This document shows positions 33,181 to 44,640 of a DNA stretch of 64,000 nt, one piece after another. Numbering within the stretch: position 1 is the first letter of the stretch; every line of letters begins with the position of its first letter. Where the stretch lies: positions 230,137,832 to 230,201,831 of the forward strand of contig NC_090319.1 in assembly GCF_040869045.1 (NCBI RefSeq), in the 5' to 3' direction. Below the pieces are notes generated by a model that saw nothing but the letters and a program-made list of their open reading frames with translations, was not told where the DNA came from and made no database searches. Source of the stretch: Eurosta solidaginis. Taxonomy: Eukaryota; Arthropoda; Insecta; Diptera; Tephritidae. The position numbers and the translations under genes were made by a program.

Positions 33181-35000
33181 CAATCTCAAGACAAATGAGA
33201 AAGGCTAAGTTCAATCCAAACAGAGCAAAAACAAACAATAAGAAACGTAGTGAATCTTTATTTCGCCTGCAGACTCTGAAGTATAATACCCCTATGCGAC
33301 GAAGAAAGAAACCTAGTTCCGAAATATAAGAAAAAACCAAAAGCCACGAACTCAAGGCTTTGCAAAAGAATAAAAAAACTTTTAAAACTCACAAATTAGG
33401 CAGGTAACCCAAAAATAAAAACCAAACAATCGTGATAGAAAATAGTAAAAAAATTTGTAGGCAAAAAAAATATAAGCCCACTTAGGGTTAAATTCTGTCA
33501 CCGAAAATTTCAAGCGAAACTCCACACAATGGGTTAAATATGTATATGTAAATAGGTATAGTAACCGAGGTAAAGAAATTACAAATAACAGGGTTACGCA
33601 AAATAAACTTGGGGAGGATCTCAATTCAAATTCATAAAAATTTTAAGCAAGTTTTCAGAACCGAATTTAAAAACTAAAAATTAAAAGTATTATAAAAGGG
33701 GAACTAAAATTTGCAATAATGACAAATCCGACAAATTAAAAAAATATAATAATAATAAAAAACTTAAAATAATAATACGATTACATACATAAACGCCGAT
33801 CCGAAAACAATTTCGTTGCGTCGAATCATCAAATTAACACGCCTTTATGCAACTATTTTATATAACTATATTATAACATAAAAGGAATTTTTATTTATTT
33901 TTTTTTTCAAGGGAGTTTTTCTTTAAATCAAAAAGCAAGTGGTAATCGAAGAAGTTGTACTGTTACTTTTTAAACAGCGTATTTAAAGAAATATTGAAAT
34001 TAAAAGGGTATGACGATCCATATTTACTTAAAAAAATGGTTACAGAGTAACAGGTTCAAAATTCAAATCTTAAGCGATGTTTATTTTGAAATTAATTCAA
34101 AAATAATATTAGTACCAAAAACAACAAAAAAAAATCTAAATTAATTCAATCTACGACACCGCGGTAAAAAAATAAAAAAATTCCAAATAAATATGTATGC
34201 ACCTATGTATATGGAAAGAGTACAGAATACACGTTTTAATGTGTGAGATATGTATATGTATGTATAAATCTCGATGTATCTTTGTTATTCGATGTTGTTT
34301 TTGTAATGCTAATCAGATTTTAAGTTTTAATCAGAACAAAATATGCTTGGTGTGTGTTGGTGTTGCACCTCGGCAAGGTCATGGTGAGTGCGAGTGAGTG
34401 GTCCGTTTGTCACTAATCTAGGTCCTAGTCAACTAAGTCTCCCAAATACGTCCTTTTATTCAGTGTAGCACTACAAGCCTACAAGCTCGGTCCTCAAGCT
34501 TGGTTGCCACACTGCTTCAAATCGCCTTCGTGTAGGCTGACTGCAAACCTCACGTGCACACAGTACAGTACTGGACTGCGTACACGGTAGCTTAAACAGT
34601 CACCTACACGCTACAACCTCTACTTGTCAATATACTAGCCTTACCGCAGAATACCACTTATGCAAGCGTTGCACCTTTCAAAAGGAACCTCTACGGCAAG
34701 GCGAGTATCCCCCCTTGTGTTTGTTGTAGTGGCACCTATCGCGTCGAACGGATCCAAGCGATGTTGCCCCAACAACGGTCTCCGTCATGTCAGAAAACTA
34801 AAACTGAAATTGAAAGAAAGGTACAAGTTACAAAGGCAAACAAAAGATATTGTTAAGAAAAGAGGTATGAAAAAAAAGGTATAGGAAAGAAAAAAAATTT
34901 TTTTTTGACAAAAAAAGCTTTAAGGAATGCAAAAACAAAACAAAATAAAGATGGAACTGAAATTGAGAGAAAAACAAAAAATTGAAATTGAAAATTGGGC
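33181..35000. other. Gypsy-1 leader between primer site and gag
   Basis: About 1.8 kb of mostly A/T-rich DNA with poly-A and poly-T patches (33890-33910, 34870-34910) and short unremarkable ORFs. An unusually long leader is consistent with the large LTRs. No recognised gene, SINE or tRNA is seen. Confidence 0.5.
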
Positions 35001-35018
35001 TATTGCGTTGGGCGCCAT
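35001..35018 (-). other. Gypsy-1 primer binding site (tRNA-Lys type)
   Basis: One base inside the 5' LTR the minus strand reads TGGCGCCCAACG followed by CAATAG. The first 12 bases match the complement of the 3' end of Drosophila tRNA-Lys (TGGCGCCCAACGTGGGGC, from established knowledge); the remaining bases have diverged. It fixes the LTR boundary at 35019. Confidence 0.8.
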
Positions 35019-36210
35019 TGTTGTATAACTGACTGTTGGGGTAAGGCGGAGGTGGCATTTGGCATGCTGGCAAGCCCCTGCTAGCTCGTCGGGTGGGATG
35101 AGTTTTTGCTCACCCGCCTTACCTACAGTTATACAAACAAAAAAAATGGGGTTCATGCCTGAATGTATGAGAATGTGTGGAAGAAAAGGTCCGTCCGTGT
35201 TAGGTGGAGTCATTCCTCCCACTCTGCGTAACATCTTGACGCAGCCTTGGACGTCGCTGTGACTCCTAAATTTAGCAACATCCCCTTAGTCTGACATTTG
35301 TCTGTCCGTTACGGTCCTATGTCCCTAGCCTGTCTAGTCTGTCACAGTCGCCTCACACCCACGTCCCCTACATTGCACTCGTGCAACACCCACACCAATT
35401 TAACTCTCACCTATCCTATCATGTTGTTAGAATTGCAACCCATAAAATCAGATGAACAGAAAAGTGGGTAATTTTCCACGGAGGGTTTAAAAGAAATTTT
35501 ATTCAAAAATAAACTAAAACTACTTAAACTTAAGAGTGACAGAAAAATTCAAAAGAAAATTTTAAATACAGGGGGTATTTAATAAATTACCTTACGTCTA
35601 CCATAAAAAAAAGGAATTCTACAGCAAAAAATATCGAACTATTCTGATACTATGAATTCAAATAAGTATATATATATATATATACAAATAGATATGTATA
35701 TGTATGGGCATAAATAATGTGGATCAGGGAAATTAAATCAACTTCTCAACAAAGAAAAAAAAGGTACGTTTAAAATTCATTACGATGTCAAAATTTAAAT
35801 CTAAGGGTAGGGATTATCGACCCGCCCCTGTATTTTTTTTAACTCTTATTGTTTCTCACTAACTTCAAAGCAAAATTCAATTGTTCGATATACGTGTATT
35901 TATGTGTACGTAATGTAACAAAAAGGTGACATATATTGGCACTTACCGATCAATCCAGCGACGAAGGCGCCTGCGTCGAAGAGAGAAGTAGCTGGAAAAT
36001 TAAGAGCGCATACATCAGGGAACGTATACCTACAAGGGAATTCTCTATTGGACACGAGGTCGCGGTCCGAATCACAGTAAAAAACTTCCTCCCTATTTAC
36101 TTTTCCCTTTAACTTATTATTTATTTATTAGTTATTAAGACTGTGAAAACAAAAAAAATAAAGCAATTTGTGATCTCTTATAAAAAAAATATTTAAATGG
36201 AAAGAACCAA

Positions 36211-36426
36211 ATGATAAAAAAACTAAATAAAAGAGTTGGCGATTGTGCAGCAAAAAAATTTCATTCGCCTAGTAAGAAGCATAAACGAAAAAGCAAAGGA
36301 AAACAAAAAAATCTAGAAGCAACTGCTAAAGGCGAACAAAAAAATATACAGAAAGAAAATGTTAGTGCGGTGATTTTGGCAAAACAAAGAAACCCAAAAA
36401 GAAAAAATGCGGCCAATAGGGCTTAG
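36211..36426 (+). other. Short Lys-rich ORF in LTR2 (71 codons)
   Basis: Counterpart of 15961-16176 with the same start and stop. Visible differences include SKKHKRK for RKKRKRK and NIQKENVS for NVQKENFS. Unknown function, possibly non-coding. Confidence 0.25.
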
Positions 36427-36623
36427 GGCCAGGTACCATACATATGTGTATCTATGTACGTATATGTATATGTACATAGGTTGGTACATGAAAAAACAAA
36501 AAAAGGTGATTATGGTGATACAAAAATTATTTCCAAAAAAAATTATTCAAAGTATGTTTGAGCTCTAGGCCAATATATACATATGTTTATTAAAATACAG
36601 CAAATGTGTTTAAACAATGTATA

Positions 36624-36697
36624 TTTTTTGTCGAATGGTTTGTCTTGCCAATATTTCGACTTCAATCTGAAGTCATCTTCAGGACTGAAAAAAAACG
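36624..36697 (-). ncRNA. Hammerhead-ribozyme-like motif, Penelope copy A
   Basis: The minus strand carries CTGAAGA, a stem II hairpin (GACTTC AGATT GAAGTC), then GAAA. Further on is ATTC followed by GACAAAAAAA, which can pair as stem I with TTTTTTTCAGTC before the core. The predicted cut is after TTC. Hammerhead motifs are known in Penelope-like elements. Stem III is weak (TGG with CCA). Confidence 0.65.
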
Positions 36698-36966
36698 AAA
36701 AACATTTATAGACATTGGTACATACATACATAATTATACAATTGTCGCAAGTGCCAACTTACACTTATGACTGCACCTGATCGACTAACTTTATATTTTA
36801 TATTTTAACAAACAAGGGTAAAAGAACATTAAAAAACATAAACAATAAAATACAGTAATCGTAAACAAATATTTTTATACAAACAACAATACATTAATTC
36901 TCCAACCGTAAGCGACGCTGACATCAGCAGCAGGTGAACAATTGTGCAAACGAAGTCACACTCTTA

Positions 36967-39507
36967 TTATAAGCCTTTTTTGTTGTTGTTGATAAGTTCT
37001 CTATAGGCGAAGGCGCAATGGTCTGTGTCTGATTTGAAATTTATGCGTTTGTCACTTGGTGTATTTATTATGTGTAACATTTCAAGTATATAGCGTTTAT
37101 TGCTGTTTCTCTCATGCTGCATTATTGTTACATTTTCCAAGTCGGGAGAGTGTCCAGTGGTTCTACAGTGCTGAGTTAAAGCTGTCTTATTGTCATTAGG
37201 GTTGTCACGATTTTTGATATTTGATTTATGTCCGGAAATCCTCGTCTTCAATTTCGATTTAGTTGTCCCCACATATACTTTGTCGCATACGTGGGACCCG
37301 TCGCCATTACAATTAATTTTATATATAACGTCCGATTTATCAAATTTCTCTATTCTGCTTTTCGTATTGCTAAAAATCCTCCGTTGCAACGTATTGTTGT
37401 ATGTGAAAGCTAATTTAAATATCTCTCTGTCATATATGTTTGAATATTTTATTCTATTAGACAGACCAGATACAAATGTGGTCGATTTATACATTTTCTT
37501 TGTATCATTAGTTGGTTTATTTGTATTTAATTTTACGAAATAATTTCTTATGTAGCTCTGTATTATATATGTTGGAAACTCATTATTCTCTAATATGTTT
37601 TTTATTGCTTTTATATTCTCCTCGTGGTAGACTTCATCACTAATGGAGAGAACTCTTCTGACAAAATTCTTGGCTGTGTTGACTATCGTTGCCTTGTCAT
37701 GATTCGAGTTATAATTGATTAGCCTACCCGATGCAGTGGGCTTCTTGTACCAATCAAATGAAAGTTGGTTATTCCTTCTTATTATTAAGGTATCTAAAAA
37801 TGGCAGCTGTCCATCAGTTTCGACTTCAACAGTAAACTTGATGCTCCTATTGTATCCATTCAAAATATTAAGCATATCTTCCACGGCATCCGTTTTTACG
37901 ATGGCGAACAAATCGTCCACATATTTCGTTAATAAACGTGGCTTGTGATGTGAATCTTCTTCGAATTTCTGTAACAAGTCTTCCATCACAATATCCGCTA
38001 TTACAGGAGATGCTGGTGACCCCATATGCATTCCTGACCGTTGCTCATAAATTTTATTGTTGAAACTAAAATATCTATTATCTCTTATGCAGAACCGAAC
38101 CATATTCATAAAAAGTTCCTTCGTGAGATTTGTATGGTTCTTTATATCATCCCACTTGGAAGCTATAATTTCCAAGGCATGATCTACCGGGATGCTTGGA
38201 AATAATGAGACAACATCAAAGGAAACGAGACTCTCGTCGTCAACGATGTAGGTATCTTTAATTTTGTTCTTAAAGGCGATAGTGTCTTTTACGTTATATT
38301 TAGATGTTTTGGTTATATTTTCAAGGACATTGACAACATATTTACACAACTTGTATGATGGGGAATTGACAGACGAACAAATGGGTCTCAATGGTAATCC
38401 TTCTTTATGGATTTTAGGTAAGCCATACAGTCTTGGCGCGATGGCCGTTTTGGTTATTAATTGGTATTTCCCTTTCGTATCGATCATTTTATGTTTAAAT
38501 AGTTTCTCTACAATTTCATTATTTTTTTCCTGAAGCTTATTAGTGGGGTCTCGTTTTAGTACTCTGTAAGTGGAAATGTCGTTAACCATCTGTTGTAACT
38601 TCTTTTCATACTCATCCTTATACATTAAAACCGTAACATTGCCTTTATCGGCATTCAGAACAAGTACATTTTTATTGTCTTTTAGGAACTTATTTGTGGA
38701 GTGTAGTGTATCTAATACAAATTTATCTCTCACGCTACTTTTAGGCTTTCTCAGCTGATCCCGTATTAGTGTGGTTAGATTGTTCCTCTCAATTTCTTGC
38801 TGCTCTTTATCTTGAATAGTTTGAATGCAATCCTCTCCATCTGCTATCAATTTGAACAGCGGGAACTCAGTGCTAGCTATAGGTAAAGAGAATTTCGGGC
38901 CTAAGGAGAGGAGCCACTGGATGTCTGTCGGTATCTCTATCTTTGTCGCATTGTGTAACCACTTCGGTACCATTTTAATGTTAAGAGACTGTTTTTGTAT
39001 ATGTTTAAGTCTGTCAAATTTGTTTGTGTGTGTTTTCTCTAATGCTGTTGTCAAGTTATTGGTTAATAGTTTCTCACTCTTTAAGAATGCAATGGCATCT
39101 TCCGCATCAAATTCTTTGTGTATTATATTTAATATGGAGCTTACCTCTCTTTCCTTTTGCTTTCTTATTGCATATTTGATCCGTATAATAAGATTTAAGA
39201 GTTTATTTTCCACCGTTCTTAGATATGCCGTTGCTGCGTTTATGATATTTCGTGGTATTCTGTTGTTCTTAGTGTTGCAGTTGAGAACGTATGATATATT
39301 CTTCGTGGCGTTGAGTATAAACGTTGGTGTTATTCCGCTCTTCCTGCATCTCACCAGAAACTTAGTTGATTGCTTTAACTTGATAAGCTGTTGTGAGCTT
39401 TGTTGGTAGCGCTTTGTATAATTTTTCGTCCCAATACCATATTTTCGTTTCAAATTTCTGTAAATTTCATGAGTGTTTTTGTTGTTTCGGTGTGCTCTCC
39501 GATCCAT
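36967..39507 (-). CDS. Penelope copy A: intact RT plus GIY-YIG endonuclease protein
   Basis: An uninterrupted 846-codon frame from an ATG. Residues ~1-270 are a basic/coiled N-terminus. The RT core (~280-620), related to telomerase RT, has LVLNADKGNVTVLM, SFDVVSLFPSIP, SGMHMGSPASPVIAD and LTKYVDDLFAIV with catalytic YVDD. A C-terminal GIY-YIG endonuclease (~720-820) has YKINCNG, KVYVGTTKSKLKTRISGHK and the candidate catalytic Glu in YILEMLHI, with Cys and His residues in between. Copies B and C read GMPMGSP where A reads GMHMGSP; that Pro is normally conserved, so activity is doubtful. The upstream 30 bases include CCAAAAGGCCGGAATACAAG. Confidence 0.9.
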   Translation of the reverse strand: MDRRAHRNNKNTHEIYRNLKRKYGIGTKNYTKRYQQSSQQLIKLKQSTKFLVRCRKSGITPTFILNATKNISYVLNCNTKNNRIPRNIINAATAYLRTVENKLLNLIIRIKYAIRKQKEREVSSILNIIHKEFDAEDAIAFLKSEKLLTNNLTTALEKTHTNKFDRLKHIQKQSLNIKMVPKWLHNATKIEIPTDIQWLLSLGPKFSLPIASTEFPLFKLIADGEDCIQTIQDKEQQEIERNNLTTLIRDQLRKPKSSVRDKFVLDTLHSTNKFLKDNKNVLVLNADKGNVTVLMYKDEYEKKLQQMVNDISTYRVLKRDPTNKLQEKNNEIVEKLFKHKMIDTKGKYQLITKTAIAPRLYGLPKIHKEGLPLRPICSSVNSPSYKLCKYVVNVLENITKTSKYNVKDTIAFKNKIKDTYIVDDESLVSFDVVSLFPSIPVDHALEIIASKWDDIKNHTNLTKELFMNMVRFCIRDNRYFSFNNKIYEQRSGMHMGSPASPVIADIVMEDLLQKFEEDSHHKPRLLTKYVDDLFAIVKTDAVEDMLNILNGYNRSIKFTVEVETDGQLPFLDTLIIRRNNQLSFDWYKKPTASGRLINYNSNHDKATIVNTAKNFVRRVLSISDEVYHEENIKAIKNILENNEFPTYIIQSYIRNYFVKLNTNKPTNDTKKMYKSTTFVSGLSNRIKYSNIYDREIFKLAFTYNNTLQRRIFSNTKSRIEKFDKSDVIYKINCNGDGSHVCDKVYVGTTKSKLKTRISGHKSNIKNRDNPNDNKTALTQHCRTTGHSPDLENVTIMQHERNSNKRYILEMLHIINTPSDKRINFKSDTDHCAFAYRELINNNKKGL

Positions 39508-39633
39508 AATTAATTTCTTGTATTCCGGCCTTTTGGTTTTGTATTAGATACACTACACTCCACAAATAAGTTCCTAAAAGACAATAAAAATGTACTTGTT
39601 CTGAATGCCGATAAAGGCAATGTTACGGTTTTA

Positions 39634-41178
39634 ATGTATAAGGATGAGTATGAAAAGAAGTTACAACAGATGGTTAACGACATTTCCACTTACAGAGTAC
39701 TAAAACGAGACCCCACTAATAAGCTTCAGGAAAAAAATAATGAAATTGTAGAGAAACTATTTAAACATAAAATGATCGATACGAAAGGGAAATACCAATT
39801 AATAACCAAAACGGCCATCGCGCCAAGACTGTATGGCTTACCTAAAATCCATAAAGAAGGATTACCATTGAGACCCATTTATTCGTCTGTCAATTCCCCA
39901 TCATACAAGTTGTGTAAATATGTTGTCAATGTCCTTGAAAATATAACCAAAACATCTAAATATAACGTAAAAGACACTATCGCCTTTAAGAACAAAATTA
40001 AAGATACCTACATCGTTGACGACGAGAGTCTCGTTTCCTTTGATGTTGTCTCATTATTTCCAAGCATCCCGGTAGATCATGCCTTGGAAATTATAGCTTC
40101 CAAGTGGGATGATATAAAGAACCATACAAATCTCACGAAGGAACTTTTTATGAATATGGTTCGGTTCTGCATAAGAGATAATAGATATTTTAGTTTCAAC
40201 AATAAAATTTATGAGCAACGGTCAGGAATGCCTATGGGGTCACCAGCATCTCCTGTAATAGCGGATATTGTGATGGAAGACTTGTTACAGAAATTCGAAG
40301 AAGATTCACATCACAAGCCACGTTTATTAACGAAATATGTGGACGATTTGTTCGCCATCGTAAAAACGGATGCCGTGGAAGATATGCTTAATATTTTGAA
40401 TGGATACAATAGGAGCATCAAGTTTACTGTTGAAGTCGAAACTGATGGACAGCTGCCATTTTTAGATACCTTAATAATAAGAAGGAATAACCAACTTTCA
40501 TTTGATTGGTACAAGAAGCCCACTGCATCGGGTAGGCTAATCAATTATAACTCGAATCATGACAAGGCAACGATAGTCAACACAGCGAAGAATTTTGTCA
40601 GAAGAGTTCTCTCCATTAGTGATGAAGTCTACCACGAGGAGAATATAAAAGCAATAAAAAACATATTAGAGAATAATGAGTTTCCAACATATAAAATACA
40701 GAGCTACATAAGAGATTATTTCGTAAAATTAAATACAAATAAACCAACTAATGATACAAAGAAAATGTATAAATCGACCACATTTGTATATGGTCTGTCT
40801 AATAGAATAAAATATTCAAACATATATGACAGAGAGAGATTTAAATTAGCTTTCACATACAACAATACGTTGCAACGGAGGATTTTTAGCAATACGAAAA
40901 GCAGAATAGAGAAATTTGATAAATCGGACGTTATATATAAAATTAATTGTAATGGCGACGGGTCCCACGTATGCGACAAAGTATATGTGGGGACAACTAA
41001 ATCGAAATTGAAGACGAGGATTTCCGGACATAAATCAAATATCAAAAATCGTGACAACCCTAATGACAATAAGACAGCTTTAACTCAGCACTGTAGAACC
41101 ACTGGACACTCTCCCGACTTGGAAAATGTAACAATAATGCAGCATGAGAGAAACAGCAATAAACGCTATATACTTTAA
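39634..41178 (+). pseudogene. Penelope copy B RT plus GIY-YIG, prematurely stopped
   Basis: A 514-codon frame with intact RT motifs (SGMPMGSPASP, LTKYVDDLFAIV) and most of the GIY-YIG domain (KVYVGTTKSKLKTRISGHK). It stops at KRYIL because GAA has become TAA at the codon for the expected catalytic Glu. About 40 further codons of the family C-terminus lie beyond the stop. The first ~265 codons are missing. Confidence 0.9.
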
Positions 41179-41562
41179 ATGTTACACATAATAAATACAC
41201 CAAGTGACAAACGCATAAATTTCAAATCAGACACAGACCATTGCGCCTACGCCTATAGAGAACTTATCAACAACAACAAAAAAGGCTTATAATAAGAGTG
41301 TGACTTCGTTTGCACAATTGTTCACCTGCTGCTGATGTGAGCGTCGCTTACGGTTGGAGAATTAATGTATTGTTGTTTGTATAAAAATATTTGTTTACGA
41401 TTACTGTATTTTATTGTTTATGTTTTTTAATGTTCTTTTACCCTTGTTTGTTAAAATATAAAATATAAAGTTAGTCGACCAGGTGCAGTCATAAGTGTAA
41501 GTTGGCACTTGCGACAATTGTATAATTATGTATGTATGTACCAATGTCTATAAATGTTTTTC

Positions 41563-41636
41563 GTTTTTTTTCAGTCCTGAAGATGACTTCAGATTGAAGT
41601 CGAAATATTGGCAAGACAAACCATTCGACAAAAAAA
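41563..41636 (+). ncRNA. Hammerhead-ribozyme-like motif at the B/C junction
   Basis: TTTTTTTTCAGTC, CTGAAGA, hairpin GACTTC AGATT GAAGTC, GAAA, then TGG ... CCA and ATTC|GACAAAAAAA. The predicted cleavage is between 41626 and 41627. It lies upstream of the copy C ORF, where a ribozyme could define the RNA 5' end. Confidence 0.7.
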
Positions 41637-41754
41637 TATACATTGTTTAAACACATTTGCTGTATTTTAATAAACATATGTATATATTGGCCTAGAGCTC
41701 AAACATACTTTGAATATATTAACCAAAAGGCCGGAATACAAGAAATTAATTATG

Positions 41755-44286
41755 GATCGGAGAGCACACCGAAACAACAAAAACACTCATGAAATTTACA
41801 GAAATTTGAAACGAAAATATGGTATTGGGACGAAAAATTATACAAAGCGCTACCAACAAAGCACACAACAGCTTATCAAGTTAAAGCAATCAACTAAGTT
41901 TCTGGTGAGATGCAGGAAGAGCGGAATAACACCAACGTTTATACTCAACGCCACGAAGAATATATCATACGTTCTCAACTGCAACACTAAGAACAACAGA
42001 ATACCACGAAATATCATAAACGCAGCAACGGCATATCTAAGAACGGTGGAAAATAAACTCTTAAATCTTATTATACGGATCAAATATGCAATAAGAAAGC
42101 AAAAGGAAAGAGAGGTAAGCTCCATATTAAATATAATACACAAAGAATTTGATGCGGAAGATGCCATTGCATTCTTAAAGAGTGAGAAACTATTAACCAA
42201 TAACTTGACAACAGCATTAGAGAAAACACACACAAACAAATTTGACAGACTTAAACATATACAAAAACAGTCTCTTAACATTAAAAACGTACCGAAGTGG
42301 TTACACAATGCGACAAAGATAGAGATACCGACAGACATCCAGTGGCTCCTCTCCTTAGGCCCGAAATTCTCTTTACCTATAGCTAGCACTGAGTTCCCGC
42401 TGTTCAAATTGATAGCAGATGGGGAGGATTGCATTCAAACTATTCAAGATAAAGAGCAGCAAGAAATTGAGAGGAACAATCTAACCACACTAATACGGGA
42501 TTAGCTGAGAAAGCCTAAAAGTAGCGTGAGAGATAAATTTGTATTAGATACACTACACTCCACAAATAAGTTCCTAAAAGACAATAAAAATGTACTTGTT
42601 CTGAATGCCGATAAAGGCAATGTTACGGTTTTAATGTATAAGGATGAGTATGAAAAGAAGTTACAACAGATGGTTAACGACATTTCCACTTACAGAGTAC
42701 TAAAACGAGACCCCACTAATAAGCTTCAGGAAAAAAAATAATGAAATTGTAGAGAAACTATTTAAACATAAAATGATCGATACGAAAGGGAAATACCAAT
42801 TAATAACCAAAACGGCCATCGCGCCAAGACTGTATGGCTTACCTAAAATCCATAAAGAAGGATTACCATTGAGACCCATTTGTTCGTCTGTCAATTCCCC
42901 ATCATACAAGTTGTGTAAATATGTTGTCAATGTCCTTGAAAATATAACAAAAACATCTAAATATAACGTAAAAGACACTATCGCCTTTAAGAACAAAATT
43001 AAAGATACCTACATCGTTGACGACGAGAGTCTCGTTTCCTTTGATGTTGTCTCATTATTTCCAAGCATCCCGGTAGATCATGCCTTGGAAATTATAGCTT
43101 CCAAGTGGGATGATATAAAGAACCATACAAATCTCACGAAGGAACTTTTTATGAATATGGTTCGGTTCTGCATAAGAGATAATAGATATTTTAGTTTCAA
43201 CAATAAAATTTATGAGCAACGGTCAGGAATGCCTATGGGGTCACCAGCATCTCCTGTAATAGCGGATATTGTGATGGAAGACTTGTTACAGAAATTCGAA
43301 GAAGATTCACATCACAAGCCACGTTTATTAACGAAATATGTGGACGATTTGTTCGCCATCGTAAAAACGGATGCCGTGGAAGATATGCTTAATATTTTGA
43401 ATGGATACAATAGGAGCATCAAGTTTACTGTTGAAGTCGAAACTGATGGACAGCTGCCATTTTTAGATACCTTAATAATAAGAAGGAATAACCAACTTTC
43501 ATTTGATTGGTACAAGAAGCCCACTGCATCGGGTAGGCTAATCAATTATAACTCGAATCATGACAAGGCAACGATAGTCAACACAGCCAAGAATTTTGTC
43601 AGAAGAGTTCTCTCCATTAGTGATGAAGTCTACCACGAGGAGAATATAAAAGCAATAAAAAACATATTAGAGAATAATGAGTTTCCAACATATATAATAC
43701 AGAGCTACATAAGAGATTATTTCGTAAAATTAAATACAAATAAACCAACTAATGATACAAAGAAAATGTATAAATCGACCACATTTGTATCTGGTCTGTC
43801 TAATAGAATAAAATATTCAAACATATATGACAGAGAGAGATTTAAATTAGCTTTCACATACAACAATACGTTGCAACGGAGGATTTTTAGCAATACGAAA
43901 AGCAGAATAGAGAAATTTGATAAATCGGACGTTATATATAAAATTAATTGTAATGGCGACGGGTCCCACGTATGCGACAAAGTATATGTGGGGACAACTA
44001 AATCGAAATTGAAGACGAGGATTTCCGGACATAAATCAAATATCAAAAATCGTGACAACCCTAATGACAATAAGACAGCTTAAACTCAGCACTGTAGAAC
44101 CACTGGACACTCTCCCGACTTGGAAAATGTAACAATAATGCAGCATGAGAGAAACAGCAATAAACGCTATATACTTGAAATGTTACACATAATAAATACA
44201 CCAAGTGACAAACGCATAAATTTCAAATCAGACACAGACCATTGCGCCTACGCCTATAGAGAACTTATCAACAACAACAAAAAAGG
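41755..44286 (+). pseudogene. Penelope copy C RT plus GIY-YIG, broken by three lesions
   Basis: The protein starts MDRRAHRNN at about 41752-41757. It is interrupted by TAG at 42502-42504 (after LIRD), a one-base gain in an A run near 42735 (QEKK then stop) and TAA near 44081 (after NDNKTA). The RT motifs GMPMGSPASP and KYVDDLFAIV are otherwise intact. It is near-identical to copies A and B. Confidence 0.9.
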
Positions 44287-44564
44287 CTTATAATAAGAGT
44301 GTGACTTCGTTTGCACAATTGTTCACCTGCTGCTGATGTGAGCGTCGCTTACGGTTGGAGAATTAATGTATTGTTGTTTGTATAAAAATATTTGTTTACG
44401 ATTACTGTATTTTATTGTTTATGTTTTTTAATGTTCTTTTACCCTTGTTTGTTAAAATATAAAATATAAAGTTAGTCGACCAGGTGCAGTCATAAGTGTA
44501 AGTTGGCACTTGCGACAATTGTATAATTATGTATGTATGTACCAATGTCTATAAATGTTTTTCG

Positions 44565-44640
44565 TTTTTTTTTTCAGTCCTGAAGATGACTTCAGATTGA
44601 AGTCGAAATATTGGCAAGACAAACCATTCGACAAAAAAAT
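44565..44640 (+). ncRNA. Hammerhead-ribozyme-like motif, Penelope copy C 3' region
   Basis: Same core (CTGAAGA, GACTTC AGATT GAAGTC, GAAA) and same flanking ATTC GACAAAAAAA as at 41563-41636; the upstream T run is a little longer. With the B/C motif it brackets copy C. Confidence 0.7.

Larger units (their letters stand above)
39541..41712 (+). mobile_element. Penelope copy B, 5'-truncated
   Basis: Begins abruptly at GTATTAGATACACTACACTC, which is within the RT frame (about residue 265 of copy A), directly against the 5' end of inverted copy A. It continues to the 3' end, where TTAACCAAAAGGCCGGAATA begins copy C. Confidence 0.85.

Noticed and set aside
35059..35262. 67-codon plus-strand ORF near the LTR2 start
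   Set aside because: No family, not kept with the same length in LTR1; probably chance.
38825..39409. 194-codon plus-strand ORF (and matching 41850-42434 minus, plus the 60-117 codon frames opposite the Penelope ORFs)
   Set aside because: Exact antisense shadows of the Penelope protein; hydrophobic Leu/Phe/Ser-rich translations typical of reversed Lys/Asn-rich coding DNA.
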